In this document: one piece after another, positions 49,336 to 60,010 of the stretch
How the letters are laid out: the number at the start of each line of letters is the position of its first letter
Numbering within the stretch: position 1 is the first letter of the stretch
From: Thiomonas delicata
GTDB lineage: Bacteria; Pseudomonadota; Gammaproteobacteria; Burkholderiales; Burkholderiaceae_C
Length of the DNA stretch: 64,000 nt
Direction: 5' to 3'
Assembly: GCF_900088825.1 (NCBI RefSeq)
Contig: NZ_LT592171.1
Span: 460,009-524,008, forward strand
Program-made: the position numbers and the translations under genes
Notes under the pieces: generated by a model
What the model was told of the DNA's origin: nothing
Databases searched by the model: none
Seen by the model: only the letters and a program-made list of their open reading frames with translations

Positions 49336-50109
49336 TCAGGACTCGAGCATCTGGAGCCGGTCGGGGATGGCTCCATCCGCCAGGGCCAGCGCCAATTTGC
49401 TTGCACTGGACTCCAGGTCGACCGGATGCTGCGCGCTCAGGCGCCGCGCCCGTTCGCGCAGCAGCGATGCCGAGGGCAGGTTCGCCTCCTTGCAGGCCAG
49501 GGCGATGGTGTTCTCGCCATCTTCGGCCAGGATGGTGAGCACGGCGTCGCCGAAACTGCGGCGCAGGCGTTCCACGATGGTGTCGCGCAAGCTGTCGCGG
49601 GCCCAGATGTTGGATGCCAGCACGCCCCCGGGTGCCAGGGCCGCCGCGCAATCGTCGTAGAAGCCCTGGCTGCAGAGCTGCGGGGGCAGACCTCCGGCGT
49701 CGAAGCCGTCGAGCAAGAGCACGTCGCAGCAGGATGGGTTGTCGCGCAACCAGGCCGCGCCGTCGACGCACAGAACCTGCAGGCGCGCGTCATCGGCGGG
49801 AATGGCGAACAGCTCGCGCATGGCGATGACCTCGGGGCTGATTTCGAGCGCGGTGAAGCGCGCGTCCGGCAGGTGCTCGTGGCAGTATTTCGCCAGCGAG
49901 CCTCCGCCGAGACCCAGCATCACGATGTGTTGCGGTTCGGGCTTGAGCAGGAGGAAGGCCATCATGCTGCGCGTGTAGTCCAGCACCAGCTTGTTTGGCG
50001 CGCTCACGCGCATGCGGCTTTGCACGGTGGCCATGCCGAAGTGCAGGGAAACCTCGCCGCGATCCTGGCAGATGAAGGGTTTGCCGGAGGGTTGGCGCGA
50101 GCGCTTCAT
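49336..50109 (-). CDS. Spermidine synthase-like methyltransferase-fold protein
   Basis: A 257-residue protein with the spermidine/spermine synthase fold. DYTRSMMAFLLLKPEPQHIVMLGLGGGSLAKYCHEHLPDARFTALEISPEVI holds the glycine loop and acidic nucleotide ligand, VDGAAWLRDNPSCCDVLLLDGFDAGGLPPQL corresponds to the active-site loop, and GVLASNIWARD follows. The canonical D-x-Y polyamine acidic residues are not obvious (LLLDGFDA), so it may not make spermidine. It lies 28 bp downstream of the lysS stop on the same strand, so co-transcription with lysS and pgi is likely. Confidence 0.83.
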   Translation of the reverse strand: MKRSRQPSGKPFICQDRGEVSLHFGMATVQSRMRVSAPNKLVLDYTRSMMAFLLLKPEPQHIVMLGLGGGSLAKYCHEHLPDARFTALEISPEVIAMRELFAIPADDARLQVLCVDGAAWLRDNPSCCDVLLLDGFDAGGLPPQLCSQGFYDDCAAALAPGGVLASNIWARDSLRDTIVERLRRSFGDAVLTILAEDGENTIALACKEANLPSASLLRERARRLSAQHPVDLESSASKLALALADGAIPDRLQMLES

Positions 50110-50137
50110 GGCGGTGTGATCGGTGGATTCGCCGACG

Positions 50138-51658
50138 TCATTCCGCCACGCGGCGCAGCGCGGGGAACAGGATCACGTCGCGAATGCTCGGCGCGTCGGT
50201 CAGCAGCATGACCAGGCGGTCGATGCCGATGCCGCAGCCCCCGGCGGGCGGCATGCCCACTTCCAGCGCGCGGATGTAGTCGGCGTCAAAGTACATGGCC
50301 TCCTCGTCGCCTGCGTCCTTGTTCGCCGCCTGGGCGGCGAAGCGCGCGGCCTGGTCTTCGGGGTCGTTGAGTTCGGAAAAGCCGTTGGCGATCTCGCGCC
50401 CGGTGGCGAACAACTCGAAGCGTTCGGTGATGCTGGGGTCGGCATCGCTGGCGCGCGCCAGCGGCGAGACTTCGACCGGATAGTCGGTGATGTAGGTGGG
50501 GTTCCAGAGCTGCTCCTCGACGACAGCTTCGAACAGGCCGAACTGCAGTTCGGCCAGGGTCCAGTGCGCGGGCGCGGGCTCGCCGGCGGAGCGCAGGCGT
50601 GCGCGCAAGACGGCCGGGTCGCAGGCTTCGGCGGGATTCAGACCGGCATGGGCCACCAGGGCGCCGCGCACGCTCAGGCGGGCGAAAGGGGATTCCAGAT
50701 CCACCGTGCGCCCCTGGTAAGACACATGGGCCGTGCCGCAGGCGCGAATGGCGGCCTGGCGGATCAGGGTTTCGGTGAAGTCCATCACGTCGCGGTGGTT
50801 CCAGTAGGCCGCATAGAACTCCATCATGGTGAACTCGGGGTTGTGGCGCACCGAGATGCCTTCGTTGCGGAAGTTGCGGTTGATCTCGAACACGCGCTCG
50901 AAGCCGCCGACCAGCAGACGTTTGAGGTAGAGCTCGGGGGCGATGCGCAGGAACATCTGCTGGTCCAGCGCGTTGTGATGGGTGGCGAAGGGTTTGGCGT
51001 TGGCCCCGCCCGGAATCGGATGCAGCATGGGCGTTTCCACCTCGACGAAACCGGCTTCTTCCATTGCGTGGCGCAGCGCCGAGACGATCTGGCCGCGTCG
51101 CACGAAGCGCTGGCGCGACTCGGGTGTCACCACGAGATCGACATAACGTTGGCGGTAGCGGGTTTCGACGTCCTCCAGGCCGTGGAACTTGTCCGGCAGG
51201 GGTTGCAGGTTCTTCGCCAGCAGGCGCACGCTGCCGGCCTGCACGGTGAGTTCGCCGGTGCGGGTCTTGAACAGCAGCCCCTCGCAGCCGAGGATGTCGC
51301 CCAGGTCGAAATGCTTGAACGCCGCGTGGCCGGCCTCCCCGGCGTGGTCGTTGGTGACGTAGATCTGCATGCGGCCGCTGCCGTCCTGCAGGGTGCCGAA
51401 GCTGGCCTTGCCCATCACGCGCTTGAGCATCAGGCGCCCGGCGATCTTGACCCGCACGGCCTGGGCTAGCAGGGTTTCGGCGTCCATCGCGCCGTACTCG
51501 GCATGCAGGTCGGCCGCTTGCGCGTCCGGCTTGAAGTCGTTCGGGTAGGCGGGGCCCTGGGTACGCAGCGCCGCGAGCTTCTGCCGCCGTTCGGCCAGGA
51601 GGGTGCCGTGTCCGGCCTGACTCGCGTCGGCCGCACTGTCGTTCTGATTGGAAGTCAT
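50138..51658 (-). CDS. lysS: Lysyl-tRNA synthetase (class II)
   Basis: A 506-residue class II synthetase of standard length charging tRNA-Lys. The anticodon-binding OB domain is in about residues 65-170 ([32 protein letters not shown]). The catalytic domain has motif 1 ([20 protein letters not shown]), motif 2 ([26 protein letters not shown]) and motif 3 ([13 protein letters not shown]). The ATG overlaps the pgi stop codon by 4 bp (ATGA), implying translational coupling. Confidence 0.97.
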   Translation of the reverse strand: MTSNQNDSAADASQAGHGTLLAERRQKLAALRTQGPAYPNDFKPDAQAADLHAEYGAMDAETLLAQAVRVKIAGRLMLKRVMGKASFGTLQDGSGRMQIYVTNDHAGEAGHAAFKHFDLGDILGCEGLLFKTRTGELTVQAGSVRLLAKNLQPLPDKFHGLEDVETRYRQRYVDLVVTPESRQRFVRRGQIVSALRHAMEEAGFVEVETPMLHPIPGGANAKPFATHHNALDQQMFLRIAPELYLKRLLVGGFERVFEINRNFRNEGISVRHNPEFTMMEFYAAYWNHRDVMDFTETLIRQAAIRACGTAHVSYQGRTVDLESPFARLSVRGALVAHAGLNPAEACDPAVLRARLRSAGEPAPAHWTLAELQFGLFEAVVEEQLWNPTYITDYPVEVSPLARASDADPSITERFELFATGREIANGFSELNDPEDQAARFAAQAANKDAGDEEAMYFDADYIRALEVGMPPAGGCGIGIDRLVMLLTDAPSIRDVILFPALRRVAE

Positions 51659-53163
51659 GCGTATTGTTCTCGTAGATAGTGCAGCGAGGCCCCGGTTTCC
51701 GCGCTCAATCCTTGGGCGTCCCGCGCCAGCAGGGCATGTTCGATGCGCGCCGCCAGGGTCTTGCCGAGTTCGACGCCCCATTGGTCGAAGGGGTTGATGC
51801 CGTACAGCCAGCCCTCCACCACCGTGCGGTGTTCATAGAGCGCTAGCAAAGCGCCGAGGTGGTAGGGTGAGAGTTGGTCCATCCAGATGAAGGTGGATGG
51901 TCTGCCTCCCGGGCAGGCGCGGTGCCGCGCGGCGCGCGCGGCCGCTTCGGGCGCCATGCCCTGGGCCATCAGCTCGGTTTGCCAGCTCGATGCGTCCTTG
52001 CCATTCCACAGCGCGTCGGCCTGGCCCAGGGCGTTGGCCAGCAGGGCCAGATGCTCCGGCAGGCGCGCATGCCAGGGTCGCACCACGGCGACGATTTCAT
52101 GGAACACCGGCACCGCCGCCTGGTGCAGGAGTTGGAAGTAGGTGTGCTGCGCCGGCGTGCCCACGCCGCTGATGACCGCCGGGCCGCTGACATGCACCGG
52201 CAGCAGCCCGTCGGCGCTGGTGGACTTGCCCAGCGACTCCATCAGCAGTTGCTGCAAGTACAGCGGCATGTGCGAGAACGCGTCGCCGTACAGCCCGATG
52301 GACAGCAGGGGCAGGCCGAAGCGCACGCGATACGCATGCGACAGCCCCGCGAGCAGGCCCGGCGCGCTTTGGTTCAGCGGCGTGGTCAGGAAATGCTGGT
52401 CCATCGCGCGGGCGCCGGCATGCAGCTGTTCCACGGTTTCCCGCCCGAAAGCCAGCAGCAAAACGAGCCCATGCGCGCTCCAGACCGAGAAGCGCCCGCC
52501 GATTTCGGGGAGGGCGCGAAACACCTGCTCGGCCGGCATGCCGAAGCGTTCCTGTGCCAGGTCGGCGTTCGACGTCAGTGCCACCAGGCGGCTGCGCGCG
52601 GCCTGCGCGCCCAGGTGGCCCGCGAGCCAGCGTACGACCTCGGCGGCATTGCGCATGACTTCCTGCGTACGGAAGGATTTGCTGTTGATCAGCACCCAGG
52701 TGCGGGCCGGGTTGGCGGCGGCCAGCGCGGCGTCCAGCGTGGCGCCGTCGAGATTCGCCACCCAGTGGATGCGGCAGCGCGGAGACTGCAGCACCATGAA
52801 GGCGGTGAACAGTGCCCGCATCGGGGTTTCGGAACCGCCGGCGCCGAGGTGGATGATGTCGAGCGGTTCGTTCCCGGCGTCGGCGATCAGGCGCTCGGCC
52901 CAATCGGCCATGCGCGCATGCTCGGCATGCAGGAAGTCGGCCGCGGCCTGTGCTGCGGCATCGCCGCCTTTGGAGCCCAGGCGCGAGAGCAGATGCCATG
53001 CAGGCCGACCCTCGCTGCCGTTGAGGACGGTGTTGCTGACGAGATCGGTCGGGCTATACGGGAGCGCCGTCAGGGTGGTGGCCGCCGTGGCCAGAGCTTG
53101 AGCCCCGTGGCGGGTGAATTCCAGGCGCAGACCTGAGGTGTCGATGGTGGCGGGCAATGGCAT
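51655..53163 (-). CDS. pgi: Glucose-6-phosphate isomerase (divergent)
   Basis: A 502-residue phosphoglucose isomerase linking glucose-6-phosphate and fructose-6-phosphate. The phosphate loop region is [17 protein letters not shown], a variant of the usual GIGGSx[17 protein letters not shown] matches the SKTF-T-E-T region, and [12 protein letters not shown] and the C-terminal [13 protein letters not shown] are conserved. The second signature is modified to [17 protein letters not shown], retaining the catalytic-type histidine in QHTYFQ. It is clearly a family member but more divergent than average for the order. It heads the pgi-lysS transcript. Confidence 0.92.
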   Translation of the reverse strand: MPLPATIDTSGLRLEFTRHGAQALATAATTLTALPYSPTDLVSNTVLNGSEGRPAWHLLSRLGSKGGDAAAQAAADFLHAEHARMADWAERLIADAGNEPLDIIHLGAGGSETPMRALFTAFMVLQSPRCRIHWVANLDGATLDAALAAANPARTWVLINSKSFRTQEVMRNAAEVVRWLAGHLGAQAARSRLVALTSNADLAQERFGMPAEQVFRALPEIGGRFSVWSAHGLVLLLAFGRETVEQLHAGARAMDQHFLTTPLNQSAPGLLAGLSHAYRVRFGLPLLSIGLYGDAFSHMPLYLQQLLMESLGKSTSADGLLPVHVSGPAVISGVGTPAQHTYFQLLHQAAVPVFHEIVAVVRPWHARLPEHLALLANALGQADALWNGKDASSWQTELMAQGMAPEAAARAARHRACPGGRPSTFIWMDQLSPYHLGALLALYEHRTVVEGWLYGINPFDQWGVELGKTLAARIEHALLARDAQGLSAETGASLHYLREQYA

Positions 53164-53316
53164 ATTGTCAGGGGCGTTCGAGAACGCCTGTGCTTACCCC
53201 ACGCGTGGCGATGGGCTGGGTCGATGGTTTGCGGCAGGATGGCGCAGGCGCCTTGCCCAGCCGCGCGTTCTGGATCAAGCCGTTCGATTCTATCGACCCA
53301 GCGTCGGGGAAATCTC

Positions 53317-54570
53317 TTAGAGCGGCAGCTGCACGAGCACACCCAGCCAGAGCAGGGCGAGCAGGCCAGCCTGCGAAATCGCCACGGTCCAGCCGAAAGC
53401 GCCGCCGTCGCCGAGGAATGCGGCGAAAACTTTGCTCACGGCGTTGCAACTGACCGCGGCCGCCATGGCGACGAGGGCCTGATGGCCCGACAGCAGGCCG
53501 CTCGTGGCGAGCTGGGCCGCCGAGGCCGACGCCGCATGCGCGTCGGCGAAGCCGGCCAGGCCCACGGCAAGCACCATGCCCTGCGCCCCGAGCACAGCGA
53601 TGGCTTGCCCGGCCAGCAGCAGAAGCAAGGACAGCAGCAGGGCGAACAGCAGGGCGCTGCGCGGATTGAACGGGCGCTGCGACAGCCATGCGTCCTGCTC
53701 GCCGACGCCGGCCTCGGGGATCTTCCACCCCAGCGCCCAAAGCGCCGCGATGGCGGCTCCTGTCCCATAGGCCAGCAGCGCCGGCCAGAACAGGGCCAGC
53801 AGCCCGGCGTCGAGGATGCCGACGATCACGGCCAGTTCGATGACCGTGGCCAGGTTGGAAAGCTGGGCGGCGCCAAGGCAGGCTGCGCGCAACTCGGGCT
53901 GTTCGCGGGCGCGCTGCGCCATGCCGGCGATGGTGGCCGTGCTGGAGACGAAGCCTCCCGCCAGACCTGCCAGGGCCAGCCCGCGCGACCTGCCGAACCT
54001 GCGCATGGCCAGATGCCCCAGGGTCTGCACCAGCATCAGCAACACCGCGAGCAGCCAAAGCGCATGCGGATTCAGCCCGGCCAGCCAGGGCAGCGGGCGA
54101 TCCGGCAGCAGCGGCAGCACCACGAGCACCGCCGCGGCCAGCAGCAGGCCATGCGTGATTTCCGGTTCGGTCAGCACGCTGCGGACGAAGCCGTGCAACT
54201 GGGGTTTGGCCCACAGGATCAGGGACACCAGCACCGCGAGCCCGGCGGCAAGCGCTGGAGCTTGCATCGCCAGCGCGCCCAGCAGCAGGGTCAGCAGCAG
54301 CGCCAGCTCGGTGGTCAGGCCCGGGTCCTGGGCGCGCGTCTGCACGTAGCCGGCGTAGCTGTGCAGCGCCACGGCGATCAGCGTGATGCCCAGGGCCACG
54401 GGCCCCAGCGTGCCGCCCGTGGCGCCGGCCAGCGCCGCGAGCAGGAAACTGCGCATGCCCGCCGGGCTTTGCTCCGCCGCGTTCTGGCTGCGTTCGCGCT
54501 CGATGCCGATGAGCAGCCCGGCGCCGATGGCCGCGGCCCAGCCCGAGAGTTGCCATGCGCTGCTGTCCAT
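53317..54570 (-). CDS. MgtC/SapB-family membrane protein with DUF4010
   Basis: A 417-residue, very hydrophobic protein with about 11-12 membrane segments. The N-terminal ~140 residues are MgtC/SapB-like ([36 protein letters not shown]). The remainder is the DUF4010 domain with [26 protein letters not shown] and [25 protein letters not shown]. The architecture is common in proteobacteria. A role in magnesium or other ion handling is suggested by MgtC but not demonstrated for this fusion. It diverges from rfbB. Confidence 0.87.
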   Translation of the reverse strand: MDSSAWQLSGWAAAIGAGLLIGIERERSQNAAEQSPAGMRSFLLAALAGATGGTLGPVALGITLIAVALHSYAGYVQTRAQDPGLTTELALLLTLLLGALAMQAPALAAGLAVLVSLILWAKPQLHGFVRSVLTEPEITHGLLLAAAVLVVLPLLPDRPLPWLAGLNPHALWLLAVLLMLVQTLGHLAMRRFGRSRGLALAGLAGGFVSSTATIAGMAQRAREQPELRAACLGAAQLSNLATVIELAVIVGILDAGLLALFWPALLAYGTGAAIAALWALGWKIPEAGVGEQDAWLSQRPFNPRSALLFALLLSLLLLLAGQAIAVLGAQGMVLAVGLAGFADAHAASASAAQLATSGLLSGHQALVAMAAAVSCNAVSKVFAAFLGDGGAFGWTVAISQAGLLALLWLGVLVQLPL

Positions 54571-54725
54571 GCGTCGATTGTGCTCCAGGCGGTCATGCTT
54601 TCAAGCCAGGCGCAACCGCGCGGAAGGAGCCAGGCGCGCGCCTTCATAGAATCCCCCGATCGGCCGGCCAGCCCTGGGCCGCGGCGACGGCCGCACTGCG
54701 CCATCTTTCCATCTGCGAGGTTCCC

Positions 54726-55817
54726 ATGCTCATCATCACCGGAGGAGCCGGCTTCATCGGCGCCAATTTCGTGCACCACTGGTTGCGCAGCAGCGACGAG
54801 CCGCTGCTGGTGCTGGACGCCCTGACCTACGCCGGCAACTTGGAGAGCCTGGCCGATGTGCAGGCCGACGCGCGCTACGGCTTCGCGCACGCCGACATCG
54901 GCGACCGCAGCGCCGTGGCCGCGCTGCTCGCCGCGCACCGCCCGCGCGCCGTGCTGCACTTCGCCGCCGAGAGCCATGTCGACCGCTCCATCCACGGTCC
55001 GGGCGATTTCATCCGCACCAATGTGCAGGGCACCTTCGAACTGCTCGAGGCCGTGCGCGGCTACTGGAGCGGCCTGCCCGCCGCCGACCAGGCCGCGTTC
55101 CGTTTCCTGCACGTCTCCACCGACGAGGTTTATGGCAGCCTCGGACCAACCGACCCCGCCTTTTCCGAGACCACGCCCTACGCGCCCAACAGCCCCTACG
55201 CCGCCAGCAAGGCCGCGTCCGACCACCTCGTGCGCGCCTGGCACCACACCTACGGCCTGCCGGTGCTCACCACCAACTGTTCCAACAACTACGGGCCCTT
55301 CCAGTTCCCGGAGAAGCTCATTCCGCTGATGATCCACAACGCGTTGGCGGCCAAGCCCTTGCCGGTGTACGGCGACGGGCAGAACGTGCGCGACTGGCTC
55401 TATGTGGAAGACCACTGCCGCGCCATCGCCAGGGTGCTGCAGCACGGTCGTCTGGGCGAGACCTACAACGTCGGCGGCTGCAACGAGGTGCGCAACCTCG
55501 ACGTGGTGCACACCCTGTGCGGCCTGCTCGACGAACTCGTGCCCAAGGCCGACGGGAGCAGCTATGCGGCGCAGATCGCCTTCGTGCCCGATCGCCCCGG
55601 CCACGACCGCCGCTACGCCATCGACGCCAGGAAAATCGGACGCGAACTGGGCTGGGCGCCGCAGGAAACCTTCGCCACGGGCCTGCGCAAGACCGTGCGG
55701 TGGTATCTGGACCACGCCGACTGGGTGCGGCACGTCACCAGCGGCGCGTACCGGGAATGGGTCGGCAAGCAATATGGCGCGGGCGGCAGGCTCCAGGCGC
55801 CTGGAGCCGCGACATGA
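54726..55817 (+). CDS. rfbB: dTDP-glucose 4,6-dehydratase
   Basis: A 363-residue extended SDR making dTDP-4-keto-6-deoxyglucose in the dTDP-L-rhamnose pathway. It has the NAD motif [34 protein letters not shown], the active-site region [10 protein letters not shown] with the [12 protein letters not shown] Tyr/Lys pair, and [20 protein letters not shown], diagnostic of RmlB. The start at 54726 has no in-frame family-like residues before it. It overlaps rfbD by 4 bp. The usual rfbA and rfbC genes are absent here. Confidence 0.95.
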   Translation: MLIITGGAGFIGANFVHHWLRSSDEPLLVLDALTYAGNLESLADVQADARYGFAHADIGDRSAVAALLAAHRPRAVLHFAAESHVDRSIHGPGDFIRTNVQGTFELLEAVRGYWSGLPAADQAAFRFLHVSTDEVYGSLGPTDPAFSETTPYAPNSPYAASKAASDHLVRAWHHTYGLPVLTTNCSNNYGPFQFPEKLIPLMIHNALAAKPLPVYGDGQNVRDWLYVEDHCRAIARVLQHGRLGETYNVGGCNEVRNLDVVHTLCGLLDELVPKADGSSYAAQIAFVPDRPGHDRRYAIDARKIGRELGWAPQETFATGLRKTVRWYLDHADWVRHVTSGAYREWVGKQYGAGGRLQAPGAAT

Positions 55818-56752
55818 GCGACGCACGGCCACTCCCGGCGCCGCCGCGCATCCTCCTGCTCGGTGCCGACGGCCAGTTGGGCTGGGAACTGCGCCGCGCC
55901 CTCCTGCCGCTGGGCATGCTGCAGGCCTGCGGCCGCGCCCGGGCCGATCTGAACGATCTCGCCGCGCTGCGCGCCCTGCTCGACCGCGAGCGGCCCGACA
56001 TCGTGGTCAACGCCGCCGCCTACACCGCCGTGGACAAGGCCGAAAGCGAGCCGGAAGCCGCCATGCGCGTGAACGCCGAGGCGCCTGCGGTGCTGGCCGA
56101 CTACGCCGCCGCGCAGGGCGCTTTCCTCGTCCACTATTCCACCGATTACGTGTTCGACGGGCGCAAGGACCAGCCCTACACCGAGCGCGACACGCCGGCC
56201 CCGCAGAGCGTCTACGGCCGCACCAAGCTGGAAGGCGAGCAGGCCATCGCGCGCAGCGGCTGCCGGCACTTCACGTTCCGCACCTCCTGGGTGTTCGCCG
56301 CGCGTGGCGGCAACTTCGCCAAGACCATGCTGCGCCTGGCGCGCGAGCGCGACAGCCTGCGCGTGGTGTCCGACCAGGTGGGCGCACCGACCAGCGCCGA
56401 ACTCATCGCCGACGTCACGGCGCTGGCGCTGCACCGCCTGCGTCAAGACGCGGACTTCGCCGCCGCGGCGGCGGGCGCATCAGGCCTGTTCCACCTGACC
56501 GCCACGGAGAGCACGTCCTGGCATGGCTACGCCTGTTTCGTTCTGGAACGGGCGCGCGCGCTGGGCGCAGCCCTGCGTTGCGCCACCGAAGCCGTGCAGC
56601 CCATTGCGACCGTCGACTATCCCTTGCCGGCGCCGCGTCCGGCCAGTTCCAGGCTCGACTGCGCTCGAATCCAGGCCGCGCTCGGCATCACCTTGCCGGC
56701 ATGGCCGATTCAGGTCGAGCGCATGCTGGCCGAAGTGCTTCAATCGGACTGA
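55814..56752 (+). CDS. rfbD: dTDP-4-dehydrorhamnose reductase
   Basis: A 312-residue SDR that reduces dTDP-4-keto-rhamnose to dTDP-L-rhamnose. It has [66 protein letters not shown], the active site STDYVFDG with [10 protein letters not shown], and [22 protein letters not shown], all typical of RmlD. It is coupled to rfbB by a 4-bp overlap. Its last 13 bp overlap the 3' end of the opposing dsbB gene. rfbA and rfbC must lie elsewhere for rhamnose synthesis. Confidence 0.95.
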   Translation: MSDARPLPAPPRILLLGADGQLGWELRRALLPLGMLQACGRARADLNDLAALRALLDRERPDIVVNAAAYTAVDKAESEPEAAMRVNAEAPAVLADYAAAQGAFLVHYSTDYVFDGRKDQPYTERDTPAPQSVYGRTKLEGEQAIARSGCRHFTFRTSWVFAARGGNFAKTMLRLARERDSLRVVSDQVGAPTSAELIADVTALALHRLRQDADFAAAAAGASGLFHLTATESTSWHGYACFVLERARALGAALRCATEAVQPIATVDYPLPAPRPASSRLDCARIQAALGITLPAWPIQVERMLAEVLQSD

Positions 56753-57279
56753 ATGGCCATGTTGCGATCGCGCGCACGAGGCGTTCCCAGAATGGCGATC
56801 ACGAGCAAGGCGGCGAGCAGCAAGAAGCCCAGCGCCGACCATAGCGGGAGAGACTGGCCTAGCAGATAGGGCGTATCGGCGCAGAAGCCGTCGGCGCGGA
56901 ACATCCAGGGCAGCCACTGGCTGATGGCCCAGTGGTTGATGGTCACGGCCAGGGGGTCGAGCCCGCAAGTCTGGCCGGGGTGCCAGACCAGCCAGACGTG
57001 CTTTGCCGCGACGCCGAAGCCGGCCATGCAGGCCAGCACGGCGAGTACGGCGGCACCTCTGGCCGCGGCGACGGCACGGCGGCGCGACAGGATGGCGGCA
57101 GCCAGCGCGAGGAACAGCACGGCCAGGTAGGCGATGCGCTGCAGGATGCAGAGCGGGCAGGGTGCAAAACCCAGGTGCTGCTGCCAGAGCGCGCCGGCCA
57201 GGATGAGGACGCAGATCAGCGCGGCCAGCAGGGGAAGCGTTACCGGGAGCTGGGTCGGATTTGCTCGGGATGGTTTCAT
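56740..57279 (-). CDS. dsbB: Disulfide bond formation protein DsbB
   Basis: A 179-residue inner-membrane quinone reductase that reoxidises DsbA. Four membrane segments are evident. The two required cysteine pairs are present: Cys41/Cys44 (APCPLCILQR) and Cys105/Cys133 in the second periplasmic loop (GQTCGLDP, GFCADTPYLLG). It overlaps the upstream DUF1338 gene's 3' end by 4 bp on the same strand, and rfbD's 3' end on the opposite strand by 13 bp. Confidence 0.93.
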   Translation of the reverse strand: MKPSRANPTQLPVTLPLLAALICVLILAGALWQQHLGFAPCPLCILQRIAYLAVLFLALAAAILSRRRAVAAARGAAVLAVLACMAGFGVAAKHVWLVWHPGQTCGLDPLAVTINHWAISQWLPWMFRADGFCADTPYLLGQSLPLWSALGFLLLAALLVIAILGTPRARDRNMAIQSD

Positions 57280-58289
57280 CGTGCGGTCATCTTGAAAATG
57301 CCAGTGGCGTTGCTGGTGTCGAAGCCCATGTCCATGCCGGCAGGCAAGGAGGTCCCAGGCCGCGCGGACCGGCTGATGAATTCGAAGAACGAACCCGGCA
57401 CCTCGCGCGGCGCGGCGCCGCCGAGCGCGCGCCGGACCAGTGCGGCACGCAGCGCGGTCTGGCGCACGCGGCCCGACTGCGAGACTTCGACGCGGTCCTT
57501 GACGCTGTAGCCCTCGGCCCTGAGCCGCGCTGCAAGCGCTTCCACGTCGGCCACACGGTCGGTGGCGTGGTTGAAGGTTTGCCCCTCGGTGCAGATCCAG
57601 GCCATCTCGGCCGACTCCGCGCGCAATGTTTCATAGACATCCTCGCTGGGCAGATCGTGCTGGCGGGCGAAACAGGCCGCGAGGCCGGGCAGCAAGTTGC
57701 ATGCCGTCGTCCATGGCACGGCGTGGTCGCGCTCGAGACAGTCCAATGCTTGTTTCGCATTCTCGTCGAGCGGATCGCGCGAGGTGGCGAGCACCTCGCG
57801 CACCGCGTGTTGGAAACGAACCGAGAACCGCTCCGGATGCAACTCGCTCAGGAAGAACTGCGGGATATCCTGCGGCGCGTCGGCATGCAGATAGGAGCGT
57901 CCCGTCATGCCCAGGCGTTCGAGCGGGTAAAGACCGCTCATGGCGTAGCCCAAGGGACGCAGGATGCGGGTGATGGAGGCTTCTCCGCAGGGGAGCGCGC
58001 CACATGAGCGTGCCAGGACGGTGCGCACGGCCCCATGGTCGAAAGTGATGGTTTCTCCGCGCGCGCGAGCCGCCTTCACGTAACGCTGCGCTTCAGGCAC
58101 CTCGCGTACCAGGCGGGCGAAAAGCACCAGGGTCAGGGCTGCGGCGAGTTGCGCGCGTGAAACGACGGCCTCGGCGGATTCCGGGCACAGGCCATGCAAG
58201 ACGGAAGGCGGCGCGACGACCTCGAGCAGCGCCATGTCGTCTTGCGTGAGCGCGGATCGGGTCAGGGCATGGAAGCTGGGCGGTAGCAT
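57276..58289 (-). CDS. DUF1338 (2-oxoadipate dioxygenase/decarboxylase-like) protein
   Basis: A 337-residue protein of the DUF1338/HglS/YdcJ superfamily. It contains ITFDHGAVRTV with the likely first metal histidine, a GLYPLERLGMTGRSYLHADAPQDIPQFFLSELHPERFS core, and a later NHATDRV, fitting the second histidine. Characterised HglS converts 2-oxoadipate to 2-hydroxyglutarate with Fe(II); the present protein is shorter than HglS (~460), as in a common subgroup of unknown substrate. It overlaps dsbB by 4 bp (ATGA), so the two genes are translated together. Confidence 0.8.
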   Translation of the reverse strand: MLPPSFHALTRSALTQDDMALLEVVAPPSVLHGLCPESAEAVVSRAQLAAALTLVLFARLVREVPEAQRYVKAARARGETITFDHGAVRTVLARSCGALPCGEASITRILRPLGYAMSGLYPLERLGMTGRSYLHADAPQDIPQFFLSELHPERFSVRFQHAVREVLATSRDPLDENAKQALDCLERDHAVPWTTACNLLPGLAACFARQHDLPSEDVYETLRAESAEMAWICTEGQTFNHATDRVADVEALAARLRAEGYSVKDRVEVSQSGRVRQTALRAALVRRALGGAAPREVPGSFFEFISRSARPGTSLPAGMDMGFDTSNATGIFKMTAR

Positions 58290-58469
58290 GAATGGGCTGC
58301 GTGTTGGTGCCGATCCCCGGCTGTTCGGTCGTGGAAACCCGAGGATAAAGCGGGACGCATCTTCGGGACTGCCGTCAGCAGCTGCGTTTCATCTTAGATG
58401 GCAACGGGCTGCGGGCTCGTTGCAAGACGTGACGCAGCCTGGCTTCCAGGCTGACCCAGGCACTCCCGG

Positions 58470-58475
58470 TAAAAT
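58470..58475 (+). promoter_or_regulatory. -10 element (TAAAAT) of the tRNA-Pro gene
   Basis: A TAAAAT hexamer lies 9 bp upstream of the mature 5' end of the tRNA, suitable for a short 5' leader. A clear -35 element was not identified. Confidence 0.45.
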
Positions 58476-58484
58476 AACCAGGTT

Positions 58485-58561
<77 letters not shown>

Positions 58562-58587
58562 AGAGTTCATCAAGTCACGACAGCCAA

Positions 58588-58617
58588 GACACCGCCACCT
58601 GGCGGTGTCCTTGTTTC
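58588..58617 (+). terminator. Rho-independent terminator after tRNA-Pro
   Basis: A perfect 9-bp stem (GACACCGCC / GGCGGTGTC) with an ACCT loop is followed by CTTGTTTC. It begins 26 bp past the CCA end. Confidence 0.85.
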
Positions 58618-58782
58618 TGCCCTGCGCAGCCATGAAGCCGGTGCTCCCGCGCAAGACGCCGCGGCTCGGTCGGCTGGGTATGCATGTCTCGGGTCGAAGC
58701 GCCGCATGAAGCCTGCCCGACCAAGATGGCGCCAGCTGCAGGCCACAGGTGGTGAACCGGGTCGCCATGCGGCATCGCGCAC

Positions 58783-59427
58783 TCAGTTGTGGAAGGCCGC
58801 CATCGCGGCGCCGAACCCCACGAAAATGCCGCCGGTCAGGCGATGGAACACGCGCGCCACTTTCGCCCCGCGCAGCATCGTGCCCAGGCGCGCGCCGAAG
58901 CCGGCGTAGATGAAATACCAGCTGACCTCGATGGTCGCGAAGGTGCCGACGAGAACGACGAATTGCAGCAGCCAGTGGGCTGTGGGGCTCATGAATTGCG
59001 GCAGGAGTGCCGCGGCGAACAGGATGGCCTTGGGGTTGCTGCTGGCCACCAGAAAACCGTTGCGGAACAGCGCCGCCGGCGTGTGTAGGCGATGGGCATC
59101 GCCATCCGCCTCGGGAGCCGGTTCGGCCAGGGTTGTGGCGTGCGAAGCCGCCCGCCAGGTCTTGATGCCAAGATAGATGAGGTAGGCGGCGCCGATCAGA
59201 CGCAATGTGTCGAACAGGCGCGGCCAGGCTTGCAGGAACACGCCCAGGCCTGCGGCCGAGATCGAGATCATCACCAGCAGCGCTGACAGGCAGCCGGCCA
59301 TGGTCGCGGTGGAGCGGCGCCAGCCATGGCGCGCGCCGTGGCTCATCACGAGCAGCATATTGGGGCCGGGAATGGCGGAAATCACGCCGACGGTGACGAC
59401 GTAGAGCAGCCAGGTATGGGGGTTCAT
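58783..59427 (-). CDS. LysE/RhtB-family exporter
   Basis: A 214-residue membrane protein with about six membrane segments. The N-terminus [33 protein letters not shown], then [17 protein letters not shown] and [22 protein letters not shown], define the LysE superfamily. Substrates of relatives include amino acids, homoserine lactone and other small molecules. It diverges from the arsR operon with a 169-bp shared region. Co-control with the arsenic genes is conceivable but not shown. Confidence 0.87.
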   Translation of the reverse strand: MNPHTWLLYVVTVGVISAIPGPNMLLVMSHGARHGWRRSTATMAGCLSALLVMISISAAGLGVFLQAWPRLFDTLRLIGAAYLIYLGIKTWRAASHATTLAEPAPEADGDAHRLHTPAALFRNGFLVASSNPKAILFAAALLPQFMSPTAHWLLQFVVLVGTFATIEVSWYFIYAGFGARLGTMLRGAKVARVFHRLTGGIFVGFGAAMAAFHN

Positions 59428-59572
59428 GGTGGATCTTGCGTTGAGATGGTTCAGTATGCCACGCGGGATCTGGGTTCGCCGTGTCGAGATCTGGCGTTCG
59501 TGTGCCATCACGCAGGCCTGTTGCGACCTCAGCGGCAAGGGGCATGCAGAAGTCAACGCATGCGCTTATCAT

Positions 59573-59588
59573 TCCAACATTACTTGGA
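59573..59588 (+). promoter_or_regulatory. Candidate ArsR operator
   Basis: A perfect inverted repeat, TCCAA-N6-TTGGA, lies 8 bp before the arsR ATG. A-T-rich flanks extend the partial symmetry (ATCAT on the left, CTATCG on the right). The position over the start region of the arsR operon suggests autorepression relieved by arsenite. Confidence 0.6.
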
Positions 59589-59596
59589 CTATCGTA

Positions 59597-59959
59597 ATGA
59601 ATAGCGACGACGCCGTCACAGCACTTGCCGCATTGGCCCAGGAGGCCAGGCTGGCCTTGTTCCGCTTGCTGGTGCAGGCCGGCGAGCAGGGCATGACCGT
59701 GGGGGCGCTGGCCTCCAGCGCCGGCTTGGCGATGAACAAGACCTCCTTCCACCTGCGCACCCTGGCGCATGCCAACCTGGTGCAGGTGCTGCCCGAAGGC
59801 CGGTTCGTGCGCTATGTGGCGCGATTCGACCGCATGCACGCCCTGCGCGACTACCTGGGCGAGAACTGCTGCGGCAGCAATCCCCAGGCCTGTGCGCCCG
59901 GGGCGGCGCAGCGTGACGCGCCGCCGCAGACATCGACAGCCACGCGCGGCCAAGGCTGA
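59597..59959 (+). CDS. arsR: ArsR-family arsenic-responsive repressor
   Basis: A 120-residue winged-helix repressor ([54 protein letters not shown]). The usual arsenite-binding CVC motif in the recognition helix is absent. Instead Cys91-Cys92 and Cys99 near the C-terminus ([12 protein letters not shown]) resemble the arsenite site of the atypical ArsR of Acidithiobacillus ferrooxidans. It heads arsR-arsC-acr3, with a likely operator just before its ATG. Upstream in-frame residues from 59426 are not family-like. Confidence 0.9.
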   Translation: MNSDDAVTALAALAQEARLALFRLLVQAGEQGMTVGALASSAGLAMNKTSFHLRTLAHANLVQVLPEGRFVRYVARFDRMHALRDYLGENCCGSNPQACAPGAAQRDAPPQTSTATRGQG

Positions 59960-60010
59960 ACCTGAGGCTGGCGCGGCGCAAGGCCAGGTTCCGAACCCGA
60001 ATCAAACCTG

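Noticed and set aside
53185-53215. Possible third copy of the dispersed repeat (CCCCACGCGTGG-like block)
   Set aside because: Only the short G+C-rich core is similar; the flanking diagnostic blocks are absent.
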